Position numbers and translations under genes: made by a program. A DNA stretch of 64,000 nucleotides from contig NZ_JASITA010000017.1 of NCBI RefSeq assembly GCF_030063415.1, positions 101,177 through 165,176 on the forward strand. Reading direction: 5' to 3'. The DNA comes from Streptomyces sp. H27-C3 (GTDB lineage Bacteria > Actinomycetota > Actinomycetes > Streptomycetales > Streptomycetaceae). Below, piece by piece: positions 1 to 9,343 of the stretch (position 1 is its first letter; the number at the start of each line of letters is the position of its first letter). The notes beneath the pieces are model-generated. The model searched no databases. It was not told the origin of the DNA and was given only the letters and a program-made list of their open reading frames with translations.

Positions 1-1164
1 GCGACCGCCGCCGACGACGTGGTGTCGCGCAGCCAGCCGCTGAGCGCGGACGCGGCGAGCATCTACCGCTCGCTGGCGGACGCCGACACTGCGGCGTCGA
101 GCGGATTCCTCGAAGGGGCGCAGGAGCCGCCGGACGTGCTCTCGCGGTACAACAAGGACGTCGCGACGGCCTCCGAGCTGCTGGTGAAAGCCGCGGCCAA
201 CACGGACAGCTCCAGCGCGTCCGGGCACGAGATAGCCACGCTCAACAAGGAACTGCCCCGCTACACCGGCCTGATCGAGCGCGCCCGTGCCAACAACCGG
301 CAGGGCCTGCCGCTCGGCGGCGCCTATCTGCGGTACGCCAACGACCGGATGACCAAGACCCTGCTGCCGGCCGCGGAGCGGCTGTACCAGTCGGAGACCC
401 GCAGGCTCGGGGACGACTACGACGAGGCGAGGCTCTGGCCGTTCTTCGGGCTCGGCCTGGGCGTGGTGGCCCTCGGCGGCCTGATCTGGATCCAGCAACG
501 CAACTACCGCCGTACGAACCGGGTGTTCAACTATGGCCTCGTCGCCGCGAGCGTCGCCTCCGCCATGGTTCTGCTGTGGCTCGGCGTCGGACACGCGGTG
601 TCCAGGGCCGAGCTGAACGACGCCAGGACGCGCGGCCAGGAGTCCCTGGAAGTCCTCAACGACGCCCGCATCAACTCGCTGAAGGCCCGCGCCAACGAGA
701 ACCTCACCCTGGTCGCGCGCGGCGCCGTACTGGCCAAGGACGGCAAGCGCGACCTGTACGAATCCCAGTACGCGGACAGCATGAAGATCCTCGGCGAGCG
801 TCTGGGCGACGCGGGCGAGCTCGCCGACGACCTCGCGGGCAGCGAGCCCGTCGAGGTCGCCACCAAGAGCGTCAAGGTCTGGCGCGAGCGGCACACCACC
901 GCCCGCGCCACCGACGACGGCGGCGAGTACGAGAGCGCGCGGCTGCAGATCACCGGCGACGAGAACTCCACGGACGAGTGCTTCGACGCCGTCGACGCGG
1001 CGCTGGACAAGGCCCTCGCCCATGAGCAGACCGAGTTCACCCGGGCCGCCGAGGACGGGCGGGGCGCGCTGACCGGACTGCCGGTGGGCGCCGCGGTGCT
1101 GGCGGTGCTCGGTGCCACCGGCGCGGTGCTCGGCATCGGGCGCAGGCTTTCGGAGTACAGGTGA
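1..1164 (+). CDS. glnX: GlnX-like polytopic membrane sensor protein (5' end cut off)
   Basis: The reading frame is open from base 1, so the N-terminus lies outside the window. About 130 soluble residues are visible first. Two adjacent membrane helices follow (around the segments FFGLGLGVVALGGLIWI and GLVAASVASAMVLLWLG), then a second soluble segment of about 130 residues, then a last helix near the C-terminus (GAAVLAVLGATGAVLGI). This matches GlnX of the mycobacterial GlnX-GlnH-PknG system, where the membrane protein passes the glutamate signal from GlnH to the kinase. The stop overlaps a GTG, and the next gene, a glutamate-type binding protein, starts 20 nt downstream, so the two are co-transcribed. 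The assignment rests mainly on gene order and topology; the sequence itself is poorly conserved. Confidence 0.72.
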   Translation, partial: ATAADDVVSRSQPLSADAASIYRSLADADTAASSGFLEGAQEPPDVLSRYNKDVATASELLVKAAANTDSSSASGHEIATLNKELPRYTGLIERARANNRQGLPLGGAYLRYANDRMTKTLLPAAERLYQSETRRLGDDYDEARLWPFFGLGLGVVALGGLIWIQQRNYRRTNRVFNYGLVAASVASAMVLLWLGVGHAVSRAELNDARTRGQESLEVLNDARINSLKARANENLTLVARGAVLAKDGKRDLYESQYADSMKILGERLGDAGELADDLAGSEPVEVATKSVKVWRERHTTARATDDGGEYESARLQITGDENSTDECFDAVDAALDKALAHEQTEFTRAAEDGRGALTGLPVGAAVLAVLGATGAVLGIGRRLSEYR

Positions 1165-1184
1165 TACGGGTGGGAGGAGGCGCG

Positions 1185-2186
1185 GTGACCAGGACGAGCA
1201 GGAGGACCCCGGTCGGCCGGCTGCGCGGCTGGGGCGGCGTCGCGACCATGGCCGCCGCCTGCGCGCTGACCGCGTCGTTGACGCTGCTGCCGCTCTCCCA
1301 CGGGGGCGGGGACGACAGCGGGACAGCGGCCTCCGGGCAGAGCGTGGCGCAGGCCGCGGCCGCGCGGGCGGACACCTGCGAGGAACCGGAGCGCAGTCTG
1401 CGGCCCGGGGGCGGCGAAGGCGCGGCCATCGAGAAGATCAAGAAGCGCGGCAAGCTGATCGCGGGCGTCGACCAGAACAGCTTCCGCTGGGGCTACCGCA
1501 ATCCGGTCAACCGCGGACTCGAAGGCTTCGACATCGACCTGGTGCGGGCCATGGCCAAGGACATCCTCGGCGACCCCGAAAAGGTCATCTACCGTGCGAT
1601 CCCCACCAATCAGCGCATCCTCGCGCTCCAGGAGGACCGGGTCGACATCGTCGTCCGGACCATGACGATCAACTGCACCCGGCTGAAGGACGTCGCCTTC
1701 TCCAGCGCCTACTTCCAGGCGGGCCAGCAGGTACTCGCCCCCAAGGCATCCACCATCAAGGGGTACGACAAGTCGCTCGCAGGCAAGAAGGTCTGCTCGG
1801 CGCAGGGCTCCACGGCGTACGACGCGCTCGCCGAGGAGTCGTTCGGCGCGGACTTCGAGAAGTTCACCGTCTCCAACCAGCTGGACTGCCTGGTGCGGCT
1901 CCAACTCGGCGAGGTCGACGCGGTCGTCACGGACAACGCCCTGGCGGCGGGCCAGGCGGCGCAGGACCCGGCGGTCGAGCTCAAGGGGAAACCGTTCACC
2001 AAGGAGTACTACGGCATCGCGACGAAGCTCGGCAGCGACGACCTGGTGCGCCGGCTGAACCAGGTGCTCGACGACTACCGCAGGGGTGGCCCCGACAGCC
2101 TCTGGATGAAGGCGTACGGCAACTGGCTGAAGGCAGACCTTCCCGGCATCACGGCACCACCGGAGGCCAAGTACCGGGAAAATTGA
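1185..2186 (+). CDS. glnH: GlnH-like glutamate-binding protein (family 3 solute-binding)
   Basis: This is a 333-residue family 3 solute-binding protein (amino-acid type). A basic, hydrophobic N-terminal segment looks like a signal peptide or anchor (VATMAAACALTASLTLLPL), then a periplasmic-binding fold runs from about residue 75 to the end, with features such as GFDIDLVRAMAKDILG and DIVVRTMTINCTRLKDVAFS. The Cys after MAAA is not followed by the usual short lipoprotein layout, so a lipid anchor is uncertain. I chose the GTG at 1185 because GGGAGG lies 7 nt upstream; a GTG at 1161 is the alternative. No ABC transporter permease or ATPase is nearby. Position between a GlnX-like protein and PknG suggests ligand sensing, not uptake. 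Confidence 0.8.
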   Translation: MTRTSRRTPVGRLRGWGGVATMAAACALTASLTLLPLSHGGGDDSGTAASGQSVAQAAAARADTCEEPERSLRPGGGEGAAIEKIKKRGKLIAGVDQNSFRWGYRNPVNRGLEGFDIDLVRAMAKDILGDPEKVIYRAIPTNQRILALQEDRVDIVVRTMTINCTRLKDVAFSSAYFQAGQQVLAPKASTIKGYDKSLAGKKVCSAQGSTAYDALAEESFGADFEKFTVSNQLDCLVRLQLGEVDAVVTDNALAAGQAAQDPAVELKGKPFTKEYYGIATKLGSDDLVRRLNQVLDDYRRGGPDSLWMKAYGNWLKADLPGITAPPEAKYREN

Positions 2187-2258
2187 GCCGGTTGGGCGCG
2201 GATGCAGCAGTATCAACGGCACGGACAGCGGATCGCAGCTGGAGCGGAGAGGTGATCG

Positions 2259-3608
2259 ATGGGCGTCGCGGGAGCCACCGGGCCGGTGATGGACCGGGAC
2301 GAGGTGGACCGTGCGCTGGCGCGGCTCGGCGCGGAGTACGAAGCGATCGAAACCTCGCTCCTCGCACTCCAGGACCACTCGGGCCGCCGACTCCTGGAAG
2401 GCGCCGAGCTGACGGGCGTCACCAAGGACCGCTGGGCCGCCACCGAGCACGCCGTCGCGCTGCTGTGGTCGTACTTCGACGCGTACACCGCGGTCCTGTC
2501 CGGCGCCCGTGAGCTGCGGGCGCGGCGGCGCTGGCCGAACCGTGAGGACCTGGTCGAGCTGACCGACGTACTGCGCGGCGAGAGCGTGACGGTCGCCGGG
2601 GGTGGCGTCGCGGGCGGTGCGCGGGGCGGTCACACCCATTCGATCACCGGGCCCGCCAAGCTCTCCGAGCGGTTCACGCTGGCGGCGCTGGTGTCCCGGA
2701 TGAACCAGCTGTACGCGCAGTCGCTCGACATGGTCGTCACGGCGGACGCGGTGTGGTCCGCGCTGCCCGCCCGGATCGATCTGCTCGCCGCCGAGCTGCT
2801 GCGCACCAGGTCGCTGGCGCACTCCGTCGGCGTACGGCCCGGGGAGCACCCGGCGGGCGACGACCTGGAGGAGATCACCCAGGAGCTGACGACGCTGCGC
2901 AGCCAGGTGGTGACGGACCCGCTCGCCTTCTGGCGCCCCGGACTTGGCAGTTCGGCGCCCGGCGGTGGCCGGCCCGACACCGAGAGGTACGACCGGGCGG
3001 CCCGTGCGCTGGAGGAGATCCGGCGCGAGATCGAAGCGGTCCTCGGCGTGCGGCAGGACGCGGAGCAGCGGCTGCTGCGGCTCCAGGACGTCCTCTCGCG
3101 CGCGGACCGCACGCTCACCGAGGCACGGTCGGCGCGCGGCGAGGTCCTGGCGAAGATCGCCGCGTCGGAGGTGCCCGCGGTCAGCGGCCCCTCCACCGCG
3201 CTCCAGGAGCAGTTGGTGCTGGCCGCCGGATACCGCAGGCACGCCCAGTGGCACCGTCTTTCGCCGCTCCTGGAGTCACTGGAGCGCGAGGCCGAGGACG
3301 AACTGCTGCGCGCCCGGGAGTCGTTGTCGCGGGTCACCGAGCCACTGGCGGTCCGCGCCGAGCTGCGCGGCCGTCTCGACGCGTACAAGGCGAAGGTCGC
3401 CAGGCACGGCATGGCGGAGGACCCGCTGCTGATGGAGCGGTACGAGGCGGCCCGCCGGATGTTGTGGAGCGCGCCCTGCGATCTGCGCGCCGCCGAGCAG
3501 GCGGTGCTGCGCTATCAGCGGGCCACGGCGGAAGTCCTGATCCCGCGGCAGACCGGCCCCGCCGACCGTGCGGGGCCCTCGCGGAGCGACAAAGGGGATT
3601 CAGCATGA
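2259..3608 (+). CDS. Conserved helical/coiled-coil protein of the PknG locus
   Basis: I do not recognise a named domain in this 449-residue protein. It is soluble, rich in Glu, Arg, Ala and Leu, and mostly predicted helix, with coiled-coil-like stretches at about residues 15-60 and 240-420. A Gly-rich loop lies near residue 115. No signal peptide or membrane segment is visible. The ATG has a GAGAGG ribosome site 6 nt away. The stop overlaps the kinase start by ATGA, so the protein is translationally coupled to PknG and is likely an adaptor or scaffold of the same pathway. That role is inferred from position only. Confidence 0.75.
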   Translation: MGVAGATGPVMDRDEVDRALARLGAEYEAIETSLLALQDHSGRRLLEGAELTGVTKDRWAATEHAVALLWSYFDAYTAVLSGARELRARRRWPNREDLVELTDVLRGESVTVAGGGVAGGARGGHTHSITGPAKLSERFTLAALVSRMNQLYAQSLDMVVTADAVWSALPARIDLLAAELLRTRSLAHSVGVRPGEHPAGDDLEEITQELTTLRSQVVTDPLAFWRPGLGSSAPGGGRPDTERYDRAARALEEIRREIEAVLGVRQDAEQRLLRLQDVLSRADRTLTEARSARGEVLAKIAASEVPAVSGPSTALQEQLVLAAGYRRHAQWHRLSPLLESLEREAEDELLRARESLSRVTEPLAVRAELRGRLDAYKAKVARHGMAEDPLLMERYEAARRMLWSAPCDLRAAEQAVLRYQRATAEVLIPRQTGPADRAGPSRSDKGDSA

Positions 3609-6514
3609 GCGAGTGCCAGCGTCCCGGGTGCGAGGGGTCGTACGAGGACATGGGCGGCGGTGAGATGTACTGCGACACCTGCGGTCTCGCGCCGGTCGTC
3701 TCGCCGTCCGGCACGCTGTCGTCGCCGCCGACCGGCATCACGGCCGGCGGGCGCAGCGACAGGGCCAGCAGCAACAACAACTCGGGGCGCAGCAGTTCGC
3801 GTGCCTCATCGCGGGCGTCCGAGCGCTCGTCGCGCTCATCGACCTCGCGGCGTTCCGTCTCCGGGCGGCTCTCGCGCGCGCTGTCGGGCTCGGCCACGTC
3901 CCGGTCGGTTTCGGTCCGCAGCTCCGGTGCGTCGTCGAGCGCTTCGGGCCGCAGCAGGCTCGGCGCCGGGCTCGTGTCCATCCCGGACGTGCCGCGGCCC
4001 GACCCGCGCTCGGCGGTGATGGAGAACCCGGAAGTCCCCGAGCGCAAGCGGTTCTGCAGCCGCAGCGACTGCGGGGCGCCGGTGGGGCGGGCCCGCGGCG
4101 AACGGCCGGGCCGTACCGAGGGGTTCTGCACGAAATGCGGCAACCCGTACTCCTTCATCCCCAAGCTCGACACCGGCGACATCGTGCACGGCCAGTACGA
4201 GGTCTTGGGCTGCCTGGCGCACGGCGGCCTCGGCTGGGTCTATCTCGCGGTCGACCGCGCGGTGTCCGACCGCTGGGTCGTCCTCAAGGGACTGCTGGAC
4301 ACGGGCGACCAGGACGCGATGGCGGCGGCTATCTCGGAGCGGCGCTTCCTCGCCGAGATCGAGCACTCCAACATCGTCCGCATCTACAACTTCGTCGAGC
4401 ACCTCGACCAGCGCACCGGCTCCCTCGACGGTTACATCGTCATGGAGTATGTCGGCGGCAAGTCGCTCAAGGAGATCGCCAACGAGCGGCGCAGCCCGGC
4501 GGGCAAGCGCGATCCGCTGCCGGTGGAGCAGGCCTGCGCGTACGGCATCGAGGCGCTCGAAGCGCTCGGCCACCTGCACAGCAGGAACCTTTTGTACTGC
4601 GACTTCAAGGTCGACAACGCGATCCAGCAGCAGGACCAGCTGAAGCTCATCGACATGGGCGCGGTCCGCAGGATGGACGACGACGAGAGCGCGATCTACG
4701 GGACGGTGGGCTATCAGGGCCCCGAGGTCGCCGAGGTCGGGCCGTCCGTCGCCTCCGACCTGTACACGGTGGCGCGCACGCTGGCCGTGCTGACCTTCGA
4801 CTTCCAGGGCTACACGAATGTCTTCGTGGACAGCCTGCCCGACCCCGACAACATCGAGGTCTTCCGTACGTACGAGTCCTTCTACCGCCTGCTGGTCCGG
4901 GCCACCGACCCGGATCCGGGTCGGCGGTTCGCCTCGGCGACGGAGATGGCGGAGCAGCTGACGGGCGTCCTGCGGGAGGTCGTGGCGATCCAGACGGGCC
5001 GGGCCCGGCCCGCGCTCTCGACGCTGTTCGGCCCGGAGCTGCGGGTGACGGACGCGCGGCTGTTCGCCGAGCTGACCGGCGACGCGTCACAGCTCGGCGG
5101 CCGATCCGTGCCGCTCTCCCGCCGCGCCCGCCGCGCCGGGGGCCGCGTCGTGATCCCCGCCCAGCCGGGCGCCACCCCTTCGGGTGCTCCCGGCGCGGCG
5201 AACTTCCCGGCGCAGGGCGCGGGTGCGCCCGGCGGAGTCGGGGGGTACGGAGCGGTGGGCGCGGGGATGTACGGCGCGGGCAATGGCGCGGCCGCGCCCG
5301 ACGGGCAGGCGGGCCATGCGCTGCCCGGCGCGCAGTCGGCCGGTGCGGGTCCCGGTGGACCTGCGGGGCCCGGCAGTGCGGGCTTCGGCGGGGCCGCGGC
5401 GCAGCTCGGCGGTACGGGCGCGGCCGGGCAGCAGCCCGGCCACCCGGGCTCCGGTGGAGGCGCCCTCGCGGTGGCCCCCCACGCTCATGTCTCCCCTTCC
5501 GTGGCCGTCGCCGGGGCTGCCGCGCCGGCCGGTGCCTTCGCGCCGCCCGGGACCCCGCCCGGCTCGGCCAACGGCGCCGGGGTGCCGTTCCTCTCGGCCC
5601 TCGATCCGCGCGCCACCGCGCTCGCACTGCCCGTGCCGCGCGTCGACCCGAACGACCCCAACGCCGGTTTCCTGGCCGGTCTGATGGCTTCCGCGCCCGC
5701 CGAGCTGATCGCCGCCCTCCAGTCCGCCCCCGGCGACTCCGTCGAGCGCCGGCTGCGCGAGCTGCGCGCCCGGCTGGAGATGAACGAGCCCGCCACCGCC
5801 GCGGAGGCGCTGACGGCCCTGGAAGCGCGGCACCCGGACGACTGGCGGGTCGTCTGGTACCGCGGTATCGCCTCCCTCACCACCGGCGAAAACGAGATCG
5901 CGGCGCTCTCCTTCGACGCGATCTACGACGCGTTCCCCGGCGAGGCCGCGCCCAAGCTCGCCCTCGCGGTGTGCGCAGAGGTCCTCGGCCAGCTCGACAA
6001 CGCGGCGGAGTACTACCGCCTGGTGTGGACGACCGACCCGAGTTACGTCAGCGCGGCCTTCGGCCTCGCCCGCGTCCAGCTCGCTGCGGGCGACAGGCCC
6101 GGCGCCGTACGCTCGCTGGAATCCGTGCCCGAGGCATCGATCCACTACACGGCGGCGCGGGTCGCCGCCGTGCGGGCGCGGCTGCGCAGACGCGCCGCGA
6201 GCGACCCGCTGAGCGACGATCTGATGGCCGCCGCGGCCCAGGTGGAGGCCCTGCGGAGCTTCGGCCTGGATGCCGTACGCCGCGAGCGGCTTTCCACCGA
6301 AGTCCTCGGCACCGCCCTCGACTGGGTACTCTCCGGTGGGCACGGGGCGCGCCCCGTGCGGTCCGCGCTGCTCGGCAGCCAACTGGACGAGCGCGGCCTG
6401 CGCTTCGGGCTGGAACGCTCGTACCGGGTGCTTGCCCGGCTCGCGCAGCGCGGGGATGAAAGGATCGACCTGGTGGAACGGGCCAACCGTTTCCGCCCCC
6501 GGACCTGGGTGTGA
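3605..6514 (+). CDS. pknG: PknG-like serine/threonine protein kinase with zinc ribbons and TPR region
   Basis: This 969-residue soluble kinase has, in order: a zinc ribbon at residues 4-32 (CQRPGC...YCDTCG); a Ser/Arg-rich spacer (about 40-125); a rubredoxin-like knuckle near residues 150-180 (CSRSDCG...FCTKCG); a kinase domain from about 195 to 460; a long Ala/Gly/Pro linker (about 510-660); and a TPR-like helical region to the end. The glycine loop reads LAHGGLGWVYLA. The catalytic loop is YCDFKVDN and the DFG motif is DMG, both close to mycobacterial PknG, which also lacks a membrane helix. In Actinobacteria PknG phosphorylates an FHA protein (GarA/OdhI) to tune 2-oxoglutarate metabolism. 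The start overlaps the upstream stop, and the stop overlaps the phosphatase start. The extra N-terminal zinc ribbon and long linker are additions to the usual PknG layout. Confidence 0.93.
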   Translation: MSECQRPGCEGSYEDMGGGEMYCDTCGLAPVVSPSGTLSSPPTGITAGGRSDRASSNNNSGRSSSRASSRASERSSRSSTSRRSVSGRLSRALSGSATSRSVSVRSSGASSSASGRSRLGAGLVSIPDVPRPDPRSAVMENPEVPERKRFCSRSDCGAPVGRARGERPGRTEGFCTKCGNPYSFIPKLDTGDIVHGQYEVLGCLAHGGLGWVYLAVDRAVSDRWVVLKGLLDTGDQDAMAAAISERRFLAEIEHSNIVRIYNFVEHLDQRTGSLDGYIVMEYVGGKSLKEIANERRSPAGKRDPLPVEQACAYGIEALEALGHLHSRNLLYCDFKVDNAIQQQDQLKLIDMGAVRRMDDDESAIYGTVGYQGPEVAEVGPSVASDLYTVARTLAVLTFDFQGYTNVFVDSLPDPDNIEVFRTYESFYRLLVRATDPDPGRRFASATEMAEQLTGVLREVVAIQTGRARPALSTLFGPELRVTDARLFAELTGDASQLGGRSVPLSRRARRAGGRVVIPAQPGATPSGAPGAANFPAQGAGAPGGVGGYGAVGAGMYGAGNGAAAPDGQAGHALPGAQSAGAGPGGPAGPGSAGFGGAAAQLGGTGAAGQQPGHPGSGGGALAVAPHAHVSPSVAVAGAAAPAGAFAPPGTPPGSANGAGVPFLSALDPRATALALPVPRVDPNDPNAGFLAGLMASAPAELIAALQSAPGDSVERRLRELRARLEMNEPATAAEALTALEARHPDDWRVVWYRGIASLTTGENEIAALSFDAIYDAFPGEAAPKLALAVCAEVLGQLDNAAEYYRLVWTTDPSYVSAAFGLARVQLAAGDRPGAVRSLESVPEASIHYTAARVAAVRARLRRRAASDPLSDDLMAAAAQVEALRSFGLDAVRRERLSTEVLGTALDWVLSGGHGARPVRSALLGSQLDERGLRFGLERSYRVLARLAQRGDERIDLVERANRFRPRTWV

Positions 6515-7800
6515 TGATGTCGCAGATGCACCAGCTGTCCGCCTGCCCCTGCTGCGAGGAGCCGCTGGATACGGGTGACTTGTTCTGCGGGGCGTGCGGG
6601 TACGACCTGTCGGCCGTCCCACAGCCGCCGGACGACCACCCGACGGTGGCCATCGCGGTGGCGCCGCGCGCCGCCTCGGCGGGCAGCTCCGACGCGGGTC
6701 AGGAGCGCGGCGATCCGTCGCACGAGGCGACCGCGGCCGTGCGGTTCGACGCCCCGCCCTCCCCCGGCACCCCGGACGACGACTTCGCGCTCGCCTCTCC
6801 CGACGCCGCGCCGGCCGCCGACCCCCGGTCCCCCGAGCACGAGGCGACCCCGCCGGCCGGCACGCCCCTGGGCGGCAAGGCCTGTGTGGCCTGCCGGGCG
6901 GGCAGGATCGACGAGGACGGCTACTGCGAGAACTGCGGCCACGCCCAGCCCCGCGAGCGCGATCACATGGAGCAGGAGCTGGACGCGGTGGCGGCGGTCA
7001 GCGACCGCGGTCTGCGCCACCACCGCAACGAGGACGCGTTCGCGCTCTCGACGACGGCGCTGCCCGACGGTTCGCCCGCGGTCGTGGCGATCGTCTGCGA
7101 CGGCGTGTCGTCGGCGACCCGCCCCGACGAGGCGTCGGCAGCCGCCGCGAGCACAGCCAACGAGGCCCTGCTGGAGTCCCTGCCGCGCGGCACGCACCCG
7201 CAGCAGGCGATGCACGAGGCGATCGTCGCGGCGGCCGAGTCCGTCAACTCCCTGGCCAACGAACCGGGTCAGGCCATGGAGCACGATCCGCACCGTAATT
7301 CGCCCGCCTGCACCCTGGTCGGCGCGATCGTCGCGAGAGGCCTGCTCGTCGTCGGCTGGGTCGGCGACAGCCGCGTCTACTGGGTGCCCGACGACCGCAC
7401 GGCGCCGCCCGCCCGGCTCACCGAGGACGACTCCTGGGCGGCCCAGATGGTGGCGGCCGGCCTGATGAACGAGGCGGAGGCGTACGCCGACGACCGTGCC
7501 CACGCCATCACGGGATGGCTCGGCGCCGACGCGTACGAACTGGAGCCGCACACAGCTTCCTTCAAGCCGGACCGCCCCGGTGTAGTGGTGGTGTGCACCG
7601 ACGGACTGTGGAACTACTCGGAGGCGGCGCAGGAAATGGCGCAGGTCGCACCGGCGGACGCCGCCGAGCGGCCGCTGCACTGCGCCCAGGTGCTGGTGGG
7701 GCACGCCCTCGACGGCGGGGGCCACGACAACGTAACAGTGGCCGTGCTGCCGTTCCGGGTACCGCCTCAAGGGGCAGGATCGGCCTACGGCACGGCGTAG
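6511..7800 (+). CDS. PP2C-type protein phosphatase with two zinc ribbons
   Basis: A 429-residue cytoplasmic phosphatase of the PPM/PP2C family. The N-terminal 150 residues hold two zinc ribbons (CPCCEEPL...FCGACGYDL and CVACRAGR...YCENCGHAQP) split by an acidic, Pro-rich spacer. The phosphatase domain follows with the metal-binding signatures RHHRNEDAF, CDGVSSA, GWVGDSR, CTDGLWNY and GGHDNVT. The GTG at 6511 overlaps the pknG stop; ATG codons at 6514 and 6517 are alternatives, and no good ribosome site is present, so translation is probably coupled to the kinase. It is the natural antagonist of PknG and, by the vWA gene next door, part of a kinase-phosphatase-vWA set. Confidence 0.93.
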   Translation: MMMSQMHQLSACPCCEEPLDTGDLFCGACGYDLSAVPQPPDDHPTVAIAVAPRAASAGSSDAGQERGDPSHEATAAVRFDAPPSPGTPDDDFALASPDAAPAADPRSPEHEATPPAGTPLGGKACVACRAGRIDEDGYCENCGHAQPRERDHMEQELDAVAAVSDRGLRHHRNEDAFALSTTALPDGSPAVVAIVCDGVSSATRPDEASAAAASTANEALLESLPRGTHPQQAMHEAIVAAAESVNSLANEPGQAMEHDPHRNSPACTLVGAIVARGLLVVGWVGDSRVYWVPDDRTAPPARLTEDDSWAAQMVAAGLMNEAEAYADDRAHAITGWLGADAYELEPHTASFKPDRPGVVVVCTDGLWNYSEAAQEMAQVAPADAAERPLHCAQVLVGHALDGGGHDNVTVAVLPFRVPPQGAGSAYGTA

Positions 7801-7845
7801 GACCCCTGTTCCTTCCCGCTGCTTCACCTCTTCATCGCCTTCACC

Positions 7846-7875
7846 ACTTGTCACGTGGAGACTTGTCACGTGGAG
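7846..7875 (+). repeat. Perfect 15-bp tandem duplication in the vWA gene leader
   Basis: The 15-mer ACTTGTCACGTGGAG occurs twice back to back just before the ribosome site of the vWA gene. Each unit contains the palindrome CACGTG (overlapping as TCACGTGGA), a possible regulator site. It adds an in-frame GTG upstream of the true start. Confidence 0.9.
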
Positions 7876-7893
7876 CCTCAAGGAGCCGATTCG

Positions 7894-9252
7894 ATGGCCA
7901 ACTTCTCCAAGTCCCGTGTGCCGCAATTCTCCGTCGAGGTCTATCAGAACGAATACCTTCCGGAGGGCGGTCGTGAGGTCAACGCGATTGTCACGGTGAC
8001 CTCCACCGGCGGCGGTACGAGCGGCAGTTCACGGCTGGCCGGGGCCGGGGTCTCGCCCGCGTTCATACCCGGGCAGGCGCCTGCAGCCGCTGTTGTGATC
8101 ATGGTTGACTGCTCAGGTTCGATGGACTATCCGCCGACGAAGATGCGCAACGCGCGGGACGCGACGGCCGCCGCGATCGACACCCTGCGCGACGGCGTCG
8201 CCTTCGCGGTGATCGGCGGTACGCACATCGCCAAGGAGGTCTACCCGGGCAATGGCGCTCTCGCGCTGGCGGACAGCCGCACCAGGGCCCAGGCCAAGGA
8301 GTCCCTGCGCAAGCTCAGCGCGGGCGGCGGCACGGCGATCGGCACCTGGCTCCAACTGGCGGACCGGCTGCTCGGCTCGGCCGAAGTCGCCATCAGGCAC
8401 GGCATCGTGCTGACCGACGGACGCAACGAGCACGAGTCCCCGGAGGATCTGCGGGCCGCGCTCGACTCCTGCGTCGGCCGCTTCACTTGCGACGCCCGTG
8501 GCGTCGGCACGGACTGGGAGGTCAAGGAGGTCACCGGCATCGCCTCGGCGCTCCTGGGCACGGCCGACATCGTCGCCGATCCGGGCGGCCTGTCCGCCGA
8601 CTTCACGCAGATGATGGAGGAGGCGATGGGCAAGGAGGTCGCGGACGTCGCACTGCGGCTGTGGACGCCCGTCGGCGTGGAGATCAAGTTCGTCAAGCAG
8701 GTCGCGCCCGCGGTCGAGGAGTTGACCGGGCGGCGCACCGAGGTGGGCCCGCGCGCCGGGGACTACCCGACGGGCTCCTGGGGCGACGAGTCCCGCGACT
8801 ACCACGTGTGCGTGCAGGTGCCCGAGGCCGGCATCGGCCGGGAGATGCTGGCGGCCCGGGTCTCGCTCGTCCTGCCGACGGTGGGCGAAGGTACGCCGCA
8901 GACGCTTTCGCAGGGTCTCGTACGAGCCGTGTGGACGGACGACATGGTGGCCTCCACGTCCATCAATCCTCAGGTCGCGCACTACACGGGTCAGGCCGAA
9001 CTGGCACAAGTCATCCAGCAGGGGCTGGATGCGCGCAAGTCGGGCGACTACGACGGTGCGACCGCGAAACTCGGCCGTGCGGTACAGCTGGCGGCGGCGT
9101 CGGGGAACGCGGACACCGCGAAACTGCTTTCGAAGGTGGTGGACGTCGTCGATGAGGCGACGGGTACTGTGCGACTGAAGGCGAAAGTCGCGGATGCGGA
9201 CGAGATGACCCTCGAAACACGCTCCACGAAGACAGTTCGCGTCAAGAAGTAA
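7894..9252 (+). CDS. vWA-domain protein (TerY-like)
   Basis: A 452-residue soluble protein with a von Willebrand A domain from about residue 65 to 260. The metal-ion site is intact: D72-C-S74-G-S76-M, followed by GGGTAIGTWL and LTDGRNEH. A beta-rich middle part and a C-terminal helical repeat region (about 360-440) follow. The ATG at 7894 has AAGGAG 8 nt upstream; an upstream in-frame GTG at 7855 lies inside the tandem duplication and is less likely. vWA proteins beside a PP2C phosphatase and a kinase form the TerY-P triad described for other bacteria. Here it probably acts as a metal-dependent docking module for phosphoproteins, which is inference. Confidence 0.9.
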   Translation: MANFSKSRVPQFSVEVYQNEYLPEGGREVNAIVTVTSTGGGTSGSSRLAGAGVSPAFIPGQAPAAAVVIMVDCSGSMDYPPTKMRNARDATAAAIDTLRDGVAFAVIGGTHIAKEVYPGNGALALADSRTRAQAKESLRKLSAGGGTAIGTWLQLADRLLGSAEVAIRHGIVLTDGRNEHESPEDLRAALDSCVGRFTCDARGVGTDWEVKEVTGIASALLGTADIVADPGGLSADFTQMMEEAMGKEVADVALRLWTPVGVEIKFVKQVAPAVEELTGRRTEVGPRAGDYPTGSWGDESRDYHVCVQVPEAGIGREMLAARVSLVLPTVGEGTPQTLSQGLVRAVWTDDMVASTSINPQVAHYTGQAELAQVIQQGLDARKSGDYDGATAKLGRAVQLAAASGNADTAKLLSKVVDVVDEATGTVRLKAKVADADEMTLETRSTKTVRVKK

Positions 9253-9343
9253 CGCAGAGCAACCCAAGAAGTAATTCAAGAAATACGTGAAGTAAGTACC
9301 GATTTACGGCCTCCGGGCCGGACTGAGAGGGGGAAGCGCCGAC

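Noticed and set aside
531..3254. Very long minus-strand frame opposite the GlnX, GlnH and coiled-coil genes
   Set aside because: Arg/Gly/Pro-rich shadow of real plus-strand genes caused by high GC; no domain and no ribosome site.
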